The notes under the pieces: model-generated
The model's input: only the letters and a program-made list of their open reading frames with translations
What the model was told of the DNA's origin: nothing
Databases searched by the model: none
Made by a program: the position numbers and the translations under genes
Origin: Clostridia bacterium
GTDB lineage: Bacteria > Bacillota > TC1 > UBA5767
Length of the DNA stretch: 64,000 bases
Direction: 5' to 3'
Assembly: GCA_016887505.1 (NCBI GenBank)
Contig: CP069393.1
Coordinates: forward strand, 620,001 to 684,000
Shown: positions 42,669 to 52,370 of the stretch, one piece after another
Numbering within the stretch: position 1 is the stretch's first letter
How the letters are laid out: the number at the start of each line of letters is the position of its first letter

Positions 42669-42860
42669 ATGGGAGTACAAAAGAGAAGACATTCTAAAGC
42701 AAGAAAAAATAAGAGGCGTTCAATCTGGGCTCAACTGACGGCGCCAAACCTGTCGGAATGTCCACAGTGCCACGAGCTAAGAAAACCGCACAGAGCATGT
42801 CCATCTTGTGGATATTATAATGGAAAAAAAGTTGTAGAAGTTGAGACAAAGAAAAACTAG
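42669..42860 (+). CDS. rpmF: 50S ribosomal protein L32
   Basis: The 63-residue protein begins MGVQKRRHSKARKNKRRS and contains two C-x2-C pairs (CPQC, CPSC) forming a zinc ribbon, so it is the zinc-containing (C+) form. ATG 42669 is 7 bp after AGGAGG; ATG 42663 is too close to it. A terminator at 42874 separates it from plsX, which has its own promoter. Confidence 0.95.
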   Translation: MGVQKRRHSKARKNKRRSIWAQLTAPNLSECPQCHELRKPHRACPSCGYYNGKKVVEVETKKN

Positions 42861-42873
42861 GGACGTTAAACAT

Positions 42874-42901
42874 AAGAACCGCTATTTGCGGTTCTTTTTT
42901 C
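42874..42901 (+). terminator. Terminator after rpmF
   Basis: Nine-bp perfect stem AAGAACCGC / GCGGTTCTT, loop TATTT, followed by TTTT. Confidence 0.88.
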
Positions 42902-42930
42902 TTGAAAGATACTATTTCTTACGATAAACT
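42902..42930 (+). promoter_or_regulatory. Promoter of plsX-acpP
   Basis: TTGAAA (42902-42907) and TAAACT (42925-42930) at 17 bp, directly after the rpmF terminator. No FapR-like palindrome was noticed. Confidence 0.55.
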
Positions 42931-42956
42931 CATTATAGACATGAGGAGGATGAATG

Positions 42957-43940
42957 ATGAAGATAGCGTTAGACGCATTTGGTGGCGATTTTGCTCCGTC
43001 TGAGATTGTTAAAGGAGCCGTGTTAGCTGCTAACCAGAATACATTTATCTATTTGGTAGGTGATGAAACCAAGCTGAAGAAAGAACTTTCTAGTTACGAA
43101 GCAAACCCTTACATAGAAATTGTGCATGCTTCACAAAACATATCTATGGAAGAGGAACCTGCCAAAGCAGTAAGACAAAAAAGAGATTCTTCCATCGTGG
43201 TTGCCGCCAAATTAGTAGGCGACAAGAAGGCAGATGCACTTGTATCTGCAGGAAGTACTGGAGCACAGCTAGCAGCATCGATATTCTATATCGGGAGAAT
43301 TAAAGGCGTTAAGCGACCAGCCATCTGTATTAACTATCCCACACGAAAAGGGATGAAATTAATTACAGACGCGGGCGCGAATCCAATGGCAAATGCTGAA
43401 CAAATTGAGCAGTTCGCAGTCATGGGATCTATTTATGCCAAAAAGGTTTTACACGTTGATAATCCTAGTGTTGCCTTGATCAACAATGGAACTGAAGATA
43501 AAAAAGGTACCGACACTACAAAAGAAGCTTTTGAGAGAATGAAAACCAATGAGAACTTAAATTTTATTGGAAACATAGAAGGTAAAGATATACCGTTGGG
43601 CGAAGTTGACGTTATGGTTTGCGATGGCTTTACCGGCAATATTGTCCTTAAGCTGTCTGAAGGTCTATCGAAGACCCTGTTTTCTTTGATTAAAGAAAGT
43701 CTACTTTCTAAGTGGTATCGGAAAATTGGTGCCATGCTTATTAAAGGTGGCCTAGTAAATATTAAGAAGAGCTTAGATTCAACAGAATACGGTGGAGCAC
43801 CTTTGCTTGGAGTAGATGGAGTCAGCATTATATGCCACGGCTCTTCAAATGCCAAAGCAATTGTGAGCGCTATCAATGCAACACACGCAGCTGTAGAGGC
43901 TGGGTATGTAGACGAGATGAAAGAACAGTTTAAGAATTAA
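42957..43940 (+). CDS. plsX: Phosphate acyltransferase PlsX
   Basis: The 327-residue enzyme converts acyl-ACP to acyl phosphate for phospholipid synthesis. Family motifs are KIALDAFGGDFAP, ALVSAGSTGAQLA, LITDAGANPMANAEQ and VCDGFTGNIVLK. Start 42957 lies 7 bp after AGGAGG; ATG 42954 directly before it is possible. Acyl carrier protein follows after 10 bp. The other fatty acid genes (fab) are not in the window. Confidence 0.96.
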   Translation: MKIALDAFGGDFAPSEIVKGAVLAANQNTFIYLVGDETKLKKELSSYEANPYIEIVHASQNISMEEEPAKAVRQKRDSSIVVAAKLVGDKKADALVSAGSTGAQLAASIFYIGRIKGVKRPAICINYPTRKGMKLITDAGANPMANAEQIEQFAVMGSIYAKKVLHVDNPSVALINNGTEDKKGTDTTKEAFERMKTNENLNFIGNIEGKDIPLGEVDVMVCDGFTGNIVLKLSEGLSKTLFSLIKESLLSKWYRKIGAMLIKGGLVNIKKSLDSTEYGGAPLLGVDGVSIICHGSSNAKAIVSAINATHAAVEAGYVDEMKEQFKN

Positions 43941-43950
43941 TGGAGGAGTT

Positions 43951-44184
43951 ATGAAAACTAGCGAAAAAATTATTTCTATTGCAACGGAACAGTTGGAAGT
44001 TGACTTTTCAGAAATGCCATTAGATACTGACCTCACATCATTGGATGTGGATTCACTAGATTTAGTGGAATTAATTATGGCAATTGAGCAGGAGTTTGAA
44101 ATTGAGATTTCTGATGAGGAAATAGAAGAGATAACCAGTTTAGAAGCTGCTATCAATCTAGTAGAAGGCAAAATCAAAGAATAA
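43951..44184 (+). CDS. acpP: Acyl carrier protein
   Basis: This 77-residue acidic four-helix protein carries the phosphopantetheine attachment serine S35 in DVDSLDLVELIMAIE. It carries growing acyl chains for fatty acid synthesis and is the donor for PlsX. A hairpin at 44190-44211 separates it from rnc. Confidence 0.96.
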   Translation: MKTSEKIISIATEQLEVDFSEMPLDTDLTSLDVDSLDLVELIMAIEQEFEIEISDEEIEEITSLEAAINLVEGKIKE

Positions 44185-44189
44185 GGTCG

Positions 44190-44211
44190 ACCCGTAGTCT
44201 CGGCTACGGGT
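44190..44211 (+). terminator. Hairpin between acpP and rnc
   Basis: Eight-bp stem ACCCGTAG / CTACGGGT with loop TCTCGG. The T-run after it is poor, so it may be an attenuator or RNA-processing site, not a full terminator. Confidence 0.5.
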
Positions 44212-44230
44212 TCATTATTATGGGGGGAAA

Positions 44231-44932
44231 ATGAAAGACGTAAAAGAAAAGATATGGGCTGAACTGATGCAGCAAATTGGACTATCTGAACCAAGTGTAG
44301 AAATCAGTCAAGCATTTGTGCATCCCACATATGCGCTAGAAACAGGCGATATCAGGCATGACAATCAACGACTTGAGTTTCTCGGAGATGCTGTTTTAGG
44401 TCTCATTGTAGGAGAAATGCTTTATAGAGACCATCCAGAAATGAAAGAAGGCGAGCTATCTAGTATTCGCAGTGTGGCAGTATCTGAGGCAACACTGTCG
44501 AATCTCGCACGTCAGCTATCCTTTCCAGAGCTTATGCTTCTAGGTAAAGGTGAAGAACGTTCAGGTGGACGATACAGATCGTCGACGCTAGCAGATGCCT
44601 TTGAAGCCTTTCTTGGAGGCATATATGTATCGGCTGGATTTGCATCAGCAAAAGATTTTCTTTCACCCCTCATGCAACCGGTTCTAGAAGAAATTATCAC
44701 TACTGGTTATAAAGACCCCAAAACAACTTTGCAAGAAATAGTCCAAAGCAAGTACAAGAAAAACATATCGTATCGGCTTTTGGATGAACGTGGACCGGAC
44801 CATGATAAAGAGTTTACCTGCGGTGTCGTATGGGATGAAGAAATTATTGCCCTGGGTAGAGGAAAAAGCAAAAAAGAAGCACAGAGGCAGGCAGCTATGG
44901 TGGCCATCGAGTATTTCAATAGTCAAGTGTAG
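44231..44932 (+). CDS. rnc: Ribonuclease III
   Basis: The 233-residue enzyme cleaves double-stranded RNA in rRNA maturation and RNA decay. The catalytic signature QRLEFLGDAVLGLIVGEML is followed by EAFLGGIYV and a C-terminal double-stranded RNA-binding domain from about residue 155 (DPKTTLQEIVQSKYKK to KKEAQRQAAMVAIEYF). It is next to smc, a conserved order. Confidence 0.96.
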   Translation: MKDVKEKIWAELMQQIGLSEPSVEISQAFVHPTYALETGDIRHDNQRLEFLGDAVLGLIVGEMLYRDHPEMKEGELSSIRSVAVSEATLSNLARQLSFPELMLLGKGEERSGGRYRSSTLADAFEAFLGGIYVSAGFASAKDFLSPLMQPVLEEIITTGYKDPKTTLQEIVQSKYKKNISYRLLDERGPDHDKEFTCGVVWDEEIIALGRGKSKKEAQRQAAMVAIEYFNSQV

Positions 44933-44941
44933 GAGAAAGAT

Positions 44942-47900
44942 ATGTTTTTAAAAAAATTCGAGTTACACGGTTTTAAATCTTTTGCCGATAAGACAGATCT
45001 GGATTTCAAAGATGGTATCTCGACGATTGTCGGACCAAATGGTAGTGGGAAAAGTAATATCAGTGATGCAATCCTTTGGGTTATGGGCGAACAAAGAATG
45101 AAATCTCTTCGTGGTGCGAAGGTAGAGGATATAATTTTTTCTGGTAGCGATACCCGTAAACCTTTGGGTATGGCAGCTGTATCAATTACGATGAATAACG
45201 AAGAGGGTGTACTGCCGCTACCCTATGAAGAAGTTACGGTAACTAGAAAAGCCTTTCGCTCAGGGGAAAGTGAATTCTACATCAACAAGACACCATGCCG
45301 TCTGAAGGACATCCAAACTCTATTCAATGATACGGGAATTGGAAGGGATTCTTTTGCCATGATTGGTCAAGGTCGTGTCAATGAAATTATCATGGCGAAA
45401 CCAGAGGATCGCCGTGCAATGATTGAAGAATTGGCTGGTATCGTAAAATATCGAAATCGAAAAAATGAAGCTTTACGAAAAATAGCCAATACCGAATCGA
45501 ATTTAGTACGTGTTATGGACATTATTTCTGAGCTGAGCGTAAATTTGGAGCCACTAAGTGATGAAGCGCAAAAAGCGCAAACTTTTCTGGACATAAAGGA
45601 TGAACTAGATGATTTAGATATTAATCTATTGGTTCGAGATATTGAAAATGGTCAAAAAGATAAGGATGATCTTTCGGCACGAATTGCTCGCATGGAAGAA
45701 GAAACTGCGGCACTAGAAGCCAATATTGCCCAAGAAGAAGCTACTTTTGAAACAGAAAGGCTTTCTCTCGACGCGATTAATGAAGAACTATCTAAAAAAC
45801 AAGCACAACTATATGAACTTAAAAGTACCTCTACCCAACTGAGTGGTCAGTTGGAATTAAGTGAAACCATGCTGGACAATTTGCGTAATCGAAAAGAAAA
45901 ACTGGAAGAAGAAGAAAGCTGGCAAAGCAAAAAGATAGAGAATCTTAACAGCATTCACCAAGAAAAGATAGAAGTACACAATAAGCTTAAGGCATTATTG
46001 GAAGAAAAATCTAATGAACAGCATCTGTTGCAGAATCGCGTACAGTTTTTATTTGATAAAAAGAAAGAAAAGGAAGAATCGATTGATTCCCTAAACGGGA
46101 AATCACTAGACGAAATACAATATTTGGCAAGTTTGCGAAATGAATACAATAAAGTTGTTTACGATAAACAGGCTACTTTAACACGAGAAGATAAAAATAA
46201 AGAGGAAGCCAAAAAGATTAAAAAACAGATAGAGCAATTGGAAACACAAAGCAATGACCTATCTAATGTTGTGAATCAACTGGATACAGAGTATCGTAGT
46301 TTGAGCACAGACTTAGGCAAGCAAAAGCTTGATGCTGACACATATCGTAAAAAGTCAGAACAGATGGGACTCTTGTTAGGACAAAAACAGCGAGAACTAC
46401 ATGAAGTTGAATCTAAGAAAAAAGTCTTAGAGGATATCCAAAAAGAACATGAAGGCTATTATTTTGGAGTCAAATCTGTGCTAAGGGCAAAGCAGGCTGG
46501 TGAAAAAGGCTTTAATCTTATACATGGGGTAGTTGCTGATCTGATTAAGATTGATAAGAGCTATCTTAGAGCCATTGAGACAGCATTAGGAAATTCGATT
46601 CAAGACTTGATTGTAGAAAGTCAAGAAGCAGCAAAACAAACAATAAGTTATCTCAAAAAGAGCAAGGGCGGTCGGGCTACATTTTTGCCTTTGGATACCA
46701 TTGTGCCAAGAACACTGCGAGATAAAAACAGGAATGTTTTGGAGTTAGACGGTATTTTAGGTACAGCCAATGAGTTAGTGGAACATGATCCTAAGATTCG
46801 TACTGCAATTGACTATCTATTAGGATCTGTCTTAGTAGCGAAAGACCTTGATGTGGCTGCAAAAGCTTCAAGATTAGCCAATCAATCACTTAAGATTGTA
46901 ACCTTAGACGGTGATGTAATTCATCCTGGTGGCTCTATGAGTGGTGGACAGCAAGATAATAAGCGTTCTAGTATTTTGAGCCGAAACATTGAAATACAAG
47001 AACTCAAAAAATCAATTGAAAAAATACAGCGCGAGATTGGTAAGGGCAACATTGCTTTTGAAAAGCTCGCCAATACAATTGGAGAATTAGATAGCTCTGT
47101 TGAAACGATTAGCGCAAAAAGACGTGAACGAGAGGAACTGCTCTTTCAAAAACGTCAGGAATTGGATTTTTTAAATCGTAATCTTAAAGCCAAAAAGGAA
47201 TCGTTGGAGCTCTATTCCTTAGACGGTCAGGACTTGTCTAGTCAAAAGCAAGAGCTACTGCGGAGTGAAGAGGAATTAGAAGAGAAAATTCGTATTTGTA
47301 CATCTCGCACTGAAGAGTTTGATGCTGAATTGAGCAAGCTGCAAAATGAATACAAGCAATGCTTAGAACAGATTGAAGTAGCTAAAGATGAGCAAAATAA
47401 GGCAAATATCGAATTTGCATCTTTACAAGAAAAAGAATCTGGCATGAAGGATGCCTTATCCGTCTACTATGGACAAACAGAAGAAATAAATGGTCGACTA
47501 GAACAGTTAGTAGAAGAAAAAAACAGTCTTATCGTTAGCATGCAAGAGCATGAAGAAAAGTTGGTTCAATTCAATGAAAATATTGAGCATCTAGGCAGTA
47601 CCATAGAAGACCTAACTTTTGAAATGCAGGATAAAAACAAGGAAAAAGATGCACTAGCGGATTCTATAAAAAGTAAGGCGACTGGTAGTAAAGAACTACG
47701 CAAGATTTTAGCAGAGAAAAATAAAATACTGAATGCAGACAATGTTAAAATGGCAAAACGGGAAAGTGATTTAGAGAATAAACTGAAGCGTTTAGAGGAA
47801 CGGCATGAAGTTTCATATGAAGAAGCTTTGCAAAAGAAACGAGATATTGAAGATTTAAAGAGTGCTGAAAAAAGATTGAAAGAGTTAAAACGGGAGATGG

Positions 47901-48541
47901 CTTTCCTAGGAACTGTTAATTTGGCCTCCATAGATGAGTATACTCGTGTCAAAGAACGGTATGATTTTTTAAGTAAGCAAGAATCTGATTTGCGTGATTC
48001 TATTGAAAAATTGGGCAAAGTAATTTCTGAAATAGATGGTGTTATGGTAGAACGCTTTAAGGATAGTTTTGATAAAATTGCGATATCCTTTAAAGAATCC
48101 TTCCACAGCCTATTTGGTGGAGGAGATGCATCACTATTTTTGACTGATCCAGATGATTTATTGAACACAGGGGTAGATATTGAAGCCAGACCTCCTGGTA
48201 AGGGGCTGAAAAACATGAACCTTTTGTCAGGTGGAGAAAAGGCCTTAACGGCAATATCACTTTTGTTTGCATTTTTGAAGATAAAACCCTCTCCCTTCTG
48301 TGTTCTTGACGAGATTGATGCTGCATTAGATGAAGTGAATGTAAATAATTTTTCAAATTATTTGAGAGAGTTTTCTGGTGAAACTCAGTTTGTGGTTATC
48401 TCCCATAGACAGGGAACCATTGAAAATTCAGATTCCTTATTTGGGGTTACGATGGATAAGAAATCAGGAATTACCAAAATGGTATCTGTTAGATTGGCTG
48501 AAGCAGAAGAAGTAAAAAGCGAAGCAAAGGAGTTACAATGA
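44942..48541 (+). CDS. smc: Chromosome segregation protein SMC
   Basis: This 1199-residue condensin ATPase has Walker A GPNGSGKSNISDAILWVMGE at the N-terminus, long coiled coils on both sides of a hinge (about 520-660, GVVADLIKIDKSYLRAIE to GGSMSGGQQD), the signature LLSGGEKALTAISLLFA and Walker B FCVLDEIDAALDEVN. It organises and segregates the chromosome with ScpA/ScpB, which are not in the window. Its stop overlaps the ftsY start in ATGA. Confidence 0.97.
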   Translation: MFLKKFELHGFKSFADKTDLDFKDGISTIVGPNGSGKSNISDAILWVMGEQRMKSLRGAKVEDIIFSGSDTRKPLGMAAVSITMNNEEGVLPLPYEEVTVTRKAFRSGESEFYINKTPCRLKDIQTLFNDTGIGRDSFAMIGQGRVNEIIMAKPEDRRAMIEELAGIVKYRNRKNEALRKIANTESNLVRVMDIISELSVNLEPLSDEAQKAQTFLDIKDELDDLDINLLVRDIENGQKDKDDLSARIARMEEETAALEANIAQEEATFETERLSLDAINEELSKKQAQLYELKSTSTQLSGQLELSETMLDNLRNRKEKLEEEESWQSKKIENLNSIHQEKIEVHNKLKALLEEKSNEQHLLQNRVQFLFDKKKEKEESIDSLNGKSLDEIQYLASLRNEYNKVVYDKQATLTREDKNKEEAKKIKKQIEQLETQSNDLSNVVNQLDTEYRSLSTDLGKQKLDADTYRKKSEQMGLLLGQKQRELHEVESKKKVLEDIQKEHEGYYFGVKSVLRAKQAGEKGFNLIHGVVADLIKIDKSYLRAIETALGNSIQDLIVESQEAAKQTISYLKKSKGGRATFLPLDTIVPRTLRDKNRNVLELDGILGTANELVEHDPKIRTAIDYLLGSVLVAKDLDVAAKASRLANQSLKIVTLDGDVIHPGGSMSGGQQDNKRSSILSRNIEIQELKKSIEKIQREIGKGNIAFEKLANTIGELDSSVETISAKRREREELLFQKRQELDFLNRNLKAKKESLELYSLDGQDLSSQKQELLRSEEELEEKIRICTSRTEEFDAELSKLQNEYKQCLEQIEVAKDEQNKANIEFASLQEKESGMKDALSVYYGQTEEINGRLEQLVEEKNSLIVSMQEHEEKLVQFNENIEHLGSTIEDLTFEMQDKNKEKDALADSIKSKATGSKELRKILAEKNKILNADNVKMAKRESDLENKLKRLEERHEVSYEEALQKKRDIEDLKSAEKRLKELKREMAFLGTVNLASIDEYTRVKERYDFLSKQESDLRDSIEKLGKVISEIDGVMVERFKDSFDKIAISFKESFHSLFGGGDASLFLTDPDDLLNTGVDIEARPPGKGLKNMNLLSGGEKALTAISLLFAFLKIKPSPFCVLDEIDAALDEVNVNNFSNYLREFSGETQFVVISHRQGTIENSDSLFGVTMDKKSGITKMVSVRLAEAEEVKSEAKELQ

Positions 48542-49449
48542 TATTAGATTATCTTAAGAAAGGGCTTTCTAAGACAAGAGAAGGCTTTGTTGGAAAAATT
48601 GAAGAATTGGTAACTGGATACAAAAAACTAGATGATGATTTTTTTGATGAATTAGAGGAGATACTAATCCAAGCAGATATTGGTGCTGTAACCAGCATGG
48701 AATTAGTTGAAAGGTTAAAGAAGGAAGCTCATGAACAAAAGATCGATGACAGTAGTGAAGCCATCACTTTACTGAAAAAGCAGATTGAACGTATTATGGG
48801 ACACGACAGCCCACATCTAAATCTTCAAGAAAATGGCCTAACTGTAATTTTGGTCGTGGGTGTAAATGGGGCAGGTAAAACGACTTCGATAGGTAAAATA
48901 GCCTATACCTTAAGACAGCAGGGTAAAAAAGTGGTGCTGGCGGCAGGAGATACGTTTAGGGCCGCTGCCACAGAACAACTGGAGCGTTGGGCCGAGGATG
49001 TTGGGGCCAGTATCATAAAACAAAATGAAGGAGCTGATCCAGCTTCAGTGGCCTATGATGCCTTGCAGTCTGCCAAAGCCAAGAATGCAGATGTACTACT
49101 TGTAGATACTGCTGGTCGTTTGCATACGAAAGTCAACCTTATGGAAGAAATTAAAAAAATCAAACGAGTCTTAGAAAGAGAATACCCAGGCGCACCCCAT
49201 GAAACCTTATTAGTAGTTGATGCAACTACCGGACAAAATGCAATAGAACAGGCAAAACTGTTTAACAAGGCTACTGGAATCACCGGTATTGTACTTACAA
49301 AACTGGACGGAAGTGCAAAGGGTGGTATTGTGATTCCGATTGCAGATAGGCTGGAAATACCCGTTAAACTGATAGGGGTGGGCGAGGGTAAGGATGATCT
49401 TCGACAGTTTTCACCAAAGGATTATGCTGACACCTTATTTTCAAAATAG
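48538..49449 (+). CDS. ftsY: Signal recognition particle receptor FtsY
   Basis: The 303-residue membrane-associated GTPase docks SRP-ribosome complexes at the translocon. The N domain (1-85) is followed by the G domain with GVNGAGKTTSIGKIA, AGDTFRAAATEQL, LVDTAGRLHT and TKLDGSAKGG. It lacks a long acidic A domain, normal for Firmicutes. It is separated from the ylxM-ffh genes by about 200 bp holding a new promoter. Confidence 0.97.
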   Translation: MILDYLKKGLSKTREGFVGKIEELVTGYKKLDDDFFDELEEILIQADIGAVTSMELVERLKKEAHEQKIDDSSEAITLLKKQIERIMGHDSPHLNLQENGLTVILVVGVNGAGKTTSIGKIAYTLRQQGKKVVLAAGDTFRAAATEQLERWAEDVGASIIKQNEGADPASVAYDALQSAKAKNADVLLVDTAGRLHTKVNLMEEIKKIKRVLEREYPGAPHETLLVVDATTGQNAIEQAKLFNKATGITGIVLTKLDGSAKGGIVIPIADRLEIPVKLIGVGEGKDDLRQFSPKDYADTLFSK

Positions 49450-49517
49450 AAGTGCTTTCGAATAAATGGTATGCAGTATAGCAACGATTAGCTGAGAATA
49501 GTAACACCTGAACGGAT

Positions 49518-49551
49518 GTTAGTTAAAAGCGAAAGCGCTCTTTTATCTAAC
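49518..49551 (+). other. Imperfect hairpin between ftsY and ylxM
   Basis: Arms GTTAG...AAAAGCG and CGCTCTTTT...CTAAC can pair with mismatches around a small loop. A poor T-run makes termination of ftsY transcripts possible but unproven. Confidence 0.4.
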
Positions 49552-49576
49552 AGGATAATTAAATACTGCGATTCTA

Positions 49577-49610
49577 TTGACAAGCATTGTACCTTGACGT
49601 ACAATGCTTG
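49577..49610 (+). promoter_or_regulatory. ylxM-ffh promoter overlapped by a 12-bp perfect palindrome
   Basis: TTGACA (49577-49582) and TACAAT (49600-49605) are exactly 17 bp apart. Arms CAAGCATTGTAC (49581-49592) and GTACAATGCTTG (49599-49610) are perfect inverted repeats around CTTGAC, covering both promoter elements, as expected for a repressor operator. Confidence 0.75.
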
Positions 49611-49646
49611 TGGTGTAAAGAAAGAAAACTTTACAGGAGAGATAAT

Positions 49647-49982
49647 ATGCTTGAAGAAAGAATGAAAATAATTAACTATCTCGATGCATATAACCCGTTG
49701 CTCACAGAGCACCAAAAAGAGACCATGGGCTTGTACTATCTTCAGGACTTATCTTTAGGTGAAATATCAGATAATATGCAGATTAGTCGACAAGCTGTAC
49801 ATGATGTAATCAAGAGAACTACCAAGGCTTTAATTGAGTACGAAAAAAAGTTGGGTGTAGTGAAGAAACAAGAAACAACCAAAAAGCATTTATCCAACGT
49901 TATTGACAACTTAGAAACAGGGTTGCCCAAACAGGTGGAATATGCAATGCTGATGCTAAAAAAAATAAGAGATGATTTTTAG
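49647..49982 (+). CDS. ylxM: YlxM/p13-like DNA-binding protein (UPF0122)
   Basis: The 111-residue protein has a sigma-70 region 4-like helix-turn-helix (LSLGEISDNMQISRQAVHDVIKRT, about residues 37-60). YlxM proteins are encoded before ffh in most Firmicutes and influence SRP function or expression. ATG 49647 follows AGGAGAG; the frame start at 49587 lies inside the promoter palindrome. The next gene starts 11 bp later. Confidence 0.93.
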   Translation: MLEERMKIINYLDAYNPLLTEHQKETMGLYYLQDLSLGEISDNMQISRQAVHDVIKRTTKALIEYEKKLGVVKKQETTKKHLSNVIDNLETGLPKQVEYAMLMLKKIRDDF

Positions 49983-49993
49983 ATAGAGGTACT

Positions 49994-51325
49994 ATGGCTA
50001 TATTTTCAAATTTAACAGAAAAACTACAACACGCCTTTGCAGGCTTGCGAAAAAAAGGGAAGCTAAGTGAAGACGATGTAAAAGCTGCCTTAAAAGAAGT
50101 TCAAATTGCACTTCTTGAAGCGGATGTAAACTACAAAGTGGTGAAACAATTCATCAAGGATCTTAGAGAAAAGTCCATCGGTAAGGACATACTAGAAAGC
50201 CTTACACCAGCTCAGCAAGTAATCAAATTGGTGAATGAAGAATTGACAAAATTGATGGGTGGAGAAAAGTCATCCATTACTTTGGCTTCAACGGCTCCAA
50301 CTGTTATCATGATGTGTGGATTACAAGGGGCTGGTAAATCAACGACCTGTGCGAAACTGGCTAATCATTTTAAAAGCCAAAATAGGAAGGTCCTACTTGC
50401 AGCCTGTGACATTTACCGTCCAGCTGCTATAAAACAGCTCCAAGTACTTGGAGAATCTTTGGAAATACCAGTATTTACATTGGGTGAAAACACCAATCCA
50501 GTTGACATTGCAAAAGGTGCTGTTGAAAAAGCAAAAAAATCAGCTTTAGACATCGTTATTATCGATACAGCTGGTAGACTCCATTTAGATGTGGAAATGA
50601 TGAATGAGCTTGTTGAAATAAAAAAAGCAGTACACCCACATGAGATATTATTAGCAGTAGATGCTATGACAGGTCAAGATGCACTGAATGTCGCCGAGAC
50701 CTTCGATAAGGAATTGGGTATCAACGGCATATTGATGACTAAAATGGATGGTGACGCTAGAGGCGGTGCAGCAATATCGGCTAAAGCGGTCACTGGCAAA
50801 CCGATAAAGTTCATGGGGACTGGGGAGAAAATCACAGACTTAGAAGTTTTTCACCCAGAACGAATGGCCTCTCGTATCTTAGGCATGGGTGATGTGCTTA
50901 CGCTTATTGAAAAGGCCCAAGAAAATTTTGATGAAAAAAAAGCGCTTGAATTGGAAGAAAAGATTCGCAATTCAACCTTTACTTTAGATGACTTTTTAGA
51001 GCAAATGGAAAGCATGAAAAACATGGGCTCCATGGAAGACATCATGGGTATGATTCCTGGAATGAATAAACAAATGAAAAATGTCCAGGTTGACGAAAGA
51101 CAAATGGTTCGAAACAAGGCAATCATCCAGTCTATGACTAAGGAAGAAAGAAATGATCCTCAAATGATTAATGCAAGTAGGCGAAAAAGGATTGCCAGAG
51201 GAAGCGGTACGAGTGTACAACAGGTAAATGTATTGCTGAAACAGTTTAAAGAAACACAAAAAATGATGAAAAGAATCGGACAAATGGGAAAGGGCAAAAT
51301 GCCCAAAATCCCTGGTCTGTTCTAA
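49994..51325 (+). CDS. ffh: Signal recognition particle protein Ffh
   Basis: The 443-residue SRP GTPase binds signal sequences and 4.5S RNA. It has an N domain, a G domain with [37 protein letters not shown] and [12 protein letters not shown], and a Met-rich M domain (from about 325) containing the RNA-binding [14 protein letters not shown]. It pairs with FtsY encoded upstream. Confidence 0.97.
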   Translation: MAIFSNLTEKLQHAFAGLRKKGKLSEDDVKAALKEVQIALLEADVNYKVVKQFIKDLREKSIGKDILESLTPAQQVIKLVNEELTKLMGGEKSSITLASTAPTVIMMCGLQGAGKSTTCAKLANHFKSQNRKVLLAACDIYRPAAIKQLQVLGESLEIPVFTLGENTNPVDIAKGAVEKAKKSALDIVIIDTAGRLHLDVEMMNELVEIKKAVHPHEILLAVDAMTGQDALNVAETFDKELGINGILMTKMDGDARGGAAISAKAVTGKPIKFMGTGEKITDLEVFHPERMASRILGMGDVLTLIEKAQENFDEKKALELEEKIRNSTFTLDDFLEQMESMKNMGSMEDIMGMIPGMNKQMKNVQVDERQMVRNKAIIQSMTKEERNDPQMINASRRKRIARGSGTSVQQVNVLLKQFKETQKMMKRIGQMGKGKMPKIPGLF

Positions 51326-51351
51326 ATAAAACCATATAAGGAGGTGAAAAC

Positions 51352-51609
51352 ATGGCAACTAAAATTAGACTGAAAAGATTAGGCGCGAAAAAAACACCAT
51401 TCTATAGAATCGTGGTCGCTGACTCTAGAGCTCCAAGAGACGGACGCTTCATCGAGGAAATTGGATATTTCAACCCGATTAGTGAACCCAATGAACTGAA
51501 GATTGATGAGGAAAAAGCTTTGAAATGGTTATCCACTGGCGCACAGCCATCTGAAACTGTTAAATCTCTTCTCAAAAAATCCGGCGTTTGGAAGCAATAT
51601 AAGAAGTAG
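51352..51609 (+). CDS. rpsP: 30S ribosomal protein S16
   Basis: The 85-residue protein begins [20 protein letters not shown] and contains [21 protein letters not shown], the S16 signature. AAGGAGG precedes it. It belongs to the ffh-rpsP-khpA-rimM-trmD-rplS operon. Confidence 0.97.
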   Translation: MATKIRLKRLGAKKTPFYRIVVADSRAPRDGRFIEEIGYFNPISEPNELKIDEEKALKWLSTGAQPSETVKSLLKKSGVWKQYKK

Positions 51610-51626
51610 TACTTAGGAGGAAGATT

Positions 51627-51860
51627 ATGGAAAAACTCGTTGAAACCATTGCAAAATCATTGGTGAATCAACCAGAAGAAGTCCATGTGAATACGGTTCA
51701 AAAAGACGACCTAACCATAATTGAACTTAGAGTAGCTGACGATGACATGGGAAAAGTCATTGGTAAACAAGGCCGAATTGCGAAAGCGATTCGCTCGGTT
51801 GTTAAAGCTGCGGCCATCAAAAAGAATCTTAAGGTCAACGTAGACATTATTGAGGATTAG
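51627..51860 (+). CDS. khpA: KH-domain RNA-binding protein KhpA
   Basis: The 77-residue single KH domain has the GxxG loop in GKVIGKQGRIAKAIRS. KhpA partners with KhpB in RNA binding and cell-length control in other Firmicutes. It sits between rpsP and rimM, its usual place. Confidence 0.95.
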   Translation: MEKLVETIAKSLVNQPEEVHVNTVQKDDLTIIELRVADDDMGKVIGKQGRIAKAIRSVVKAAAIKKNLKVNVDIIED

Positions 51861-51861
51861 T

Positions 51862-52362
51862 ATGGATAAAGCAGTCATAGCCCAAATTGTGAATACACAT
51901 GGTGTGAAAGGTGAGGTCAAAGTTCTTCCGCTGATGGACTCTCCGGAAATGGTGTTACACTATGACCGGTTCTATCTAGAAAATGAAAGTGGCGAGCTTC
52001 ATGTGCTACGCGCTAGACTTCACAAACAGATGCTTCTTATCGAATTTAAAGAGATAGACACCATGGACAAAGCAGAATCTTTTAAAGGAAAATATCTCAC
52101 CATTCCCAAGAGTGAGTTGCCTGCTTTAAAAAAAGGATCCTATTATCTGCATGATTTGGAAGGGATTTCAGTCTATACAGATGAGGATGAGTACCTTGGA
52201 AAAATAGATTCGATATTAGAGACTGGTTCAAGAAATGTTTTTTCAGTGTTGGATGAAGAGAATAAAGAAATTCTATTGCCTAACATAGAAGATGTAGTGC
52301 TGAACATAGATCTTGAGAGTCAACGGATGGTTGTTCATCTGATGCCCGGTTTGCGGGATTAG
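51862..52362 (+). CDS. rimM: Ribosome maturation factor RimM
   Basis: The 166-residue protein helps 30S head assembly and binds S19. It has AQIVNTHGVKGEVKVLPL in the N-terminal beta barrel and a C-terminal PRC-barrel (YYLHDLEGISVYTDEDEYLG). ATG 51862 follows GAGG by 6 bp and starts after the khpA stop. trmD follows after 8 bp. Confidence 0.96.
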   Translation: MDKAVIAQIVNTHGVKGEVKVLPLMDSPEMVLHYDRFYLENESGELHVLRARLHKQMLLIEFKEIDTMDKAESFKGKYLTIPKSELPALKKGSYYLHDLEGISVYTDEDEYLGKIDSILETGSRNVFSVLDEENKEILLPNIEDVVLNIDLESQRMVVHLMPGLRD

Positions 52363-52370
52363 GAGTAGAT

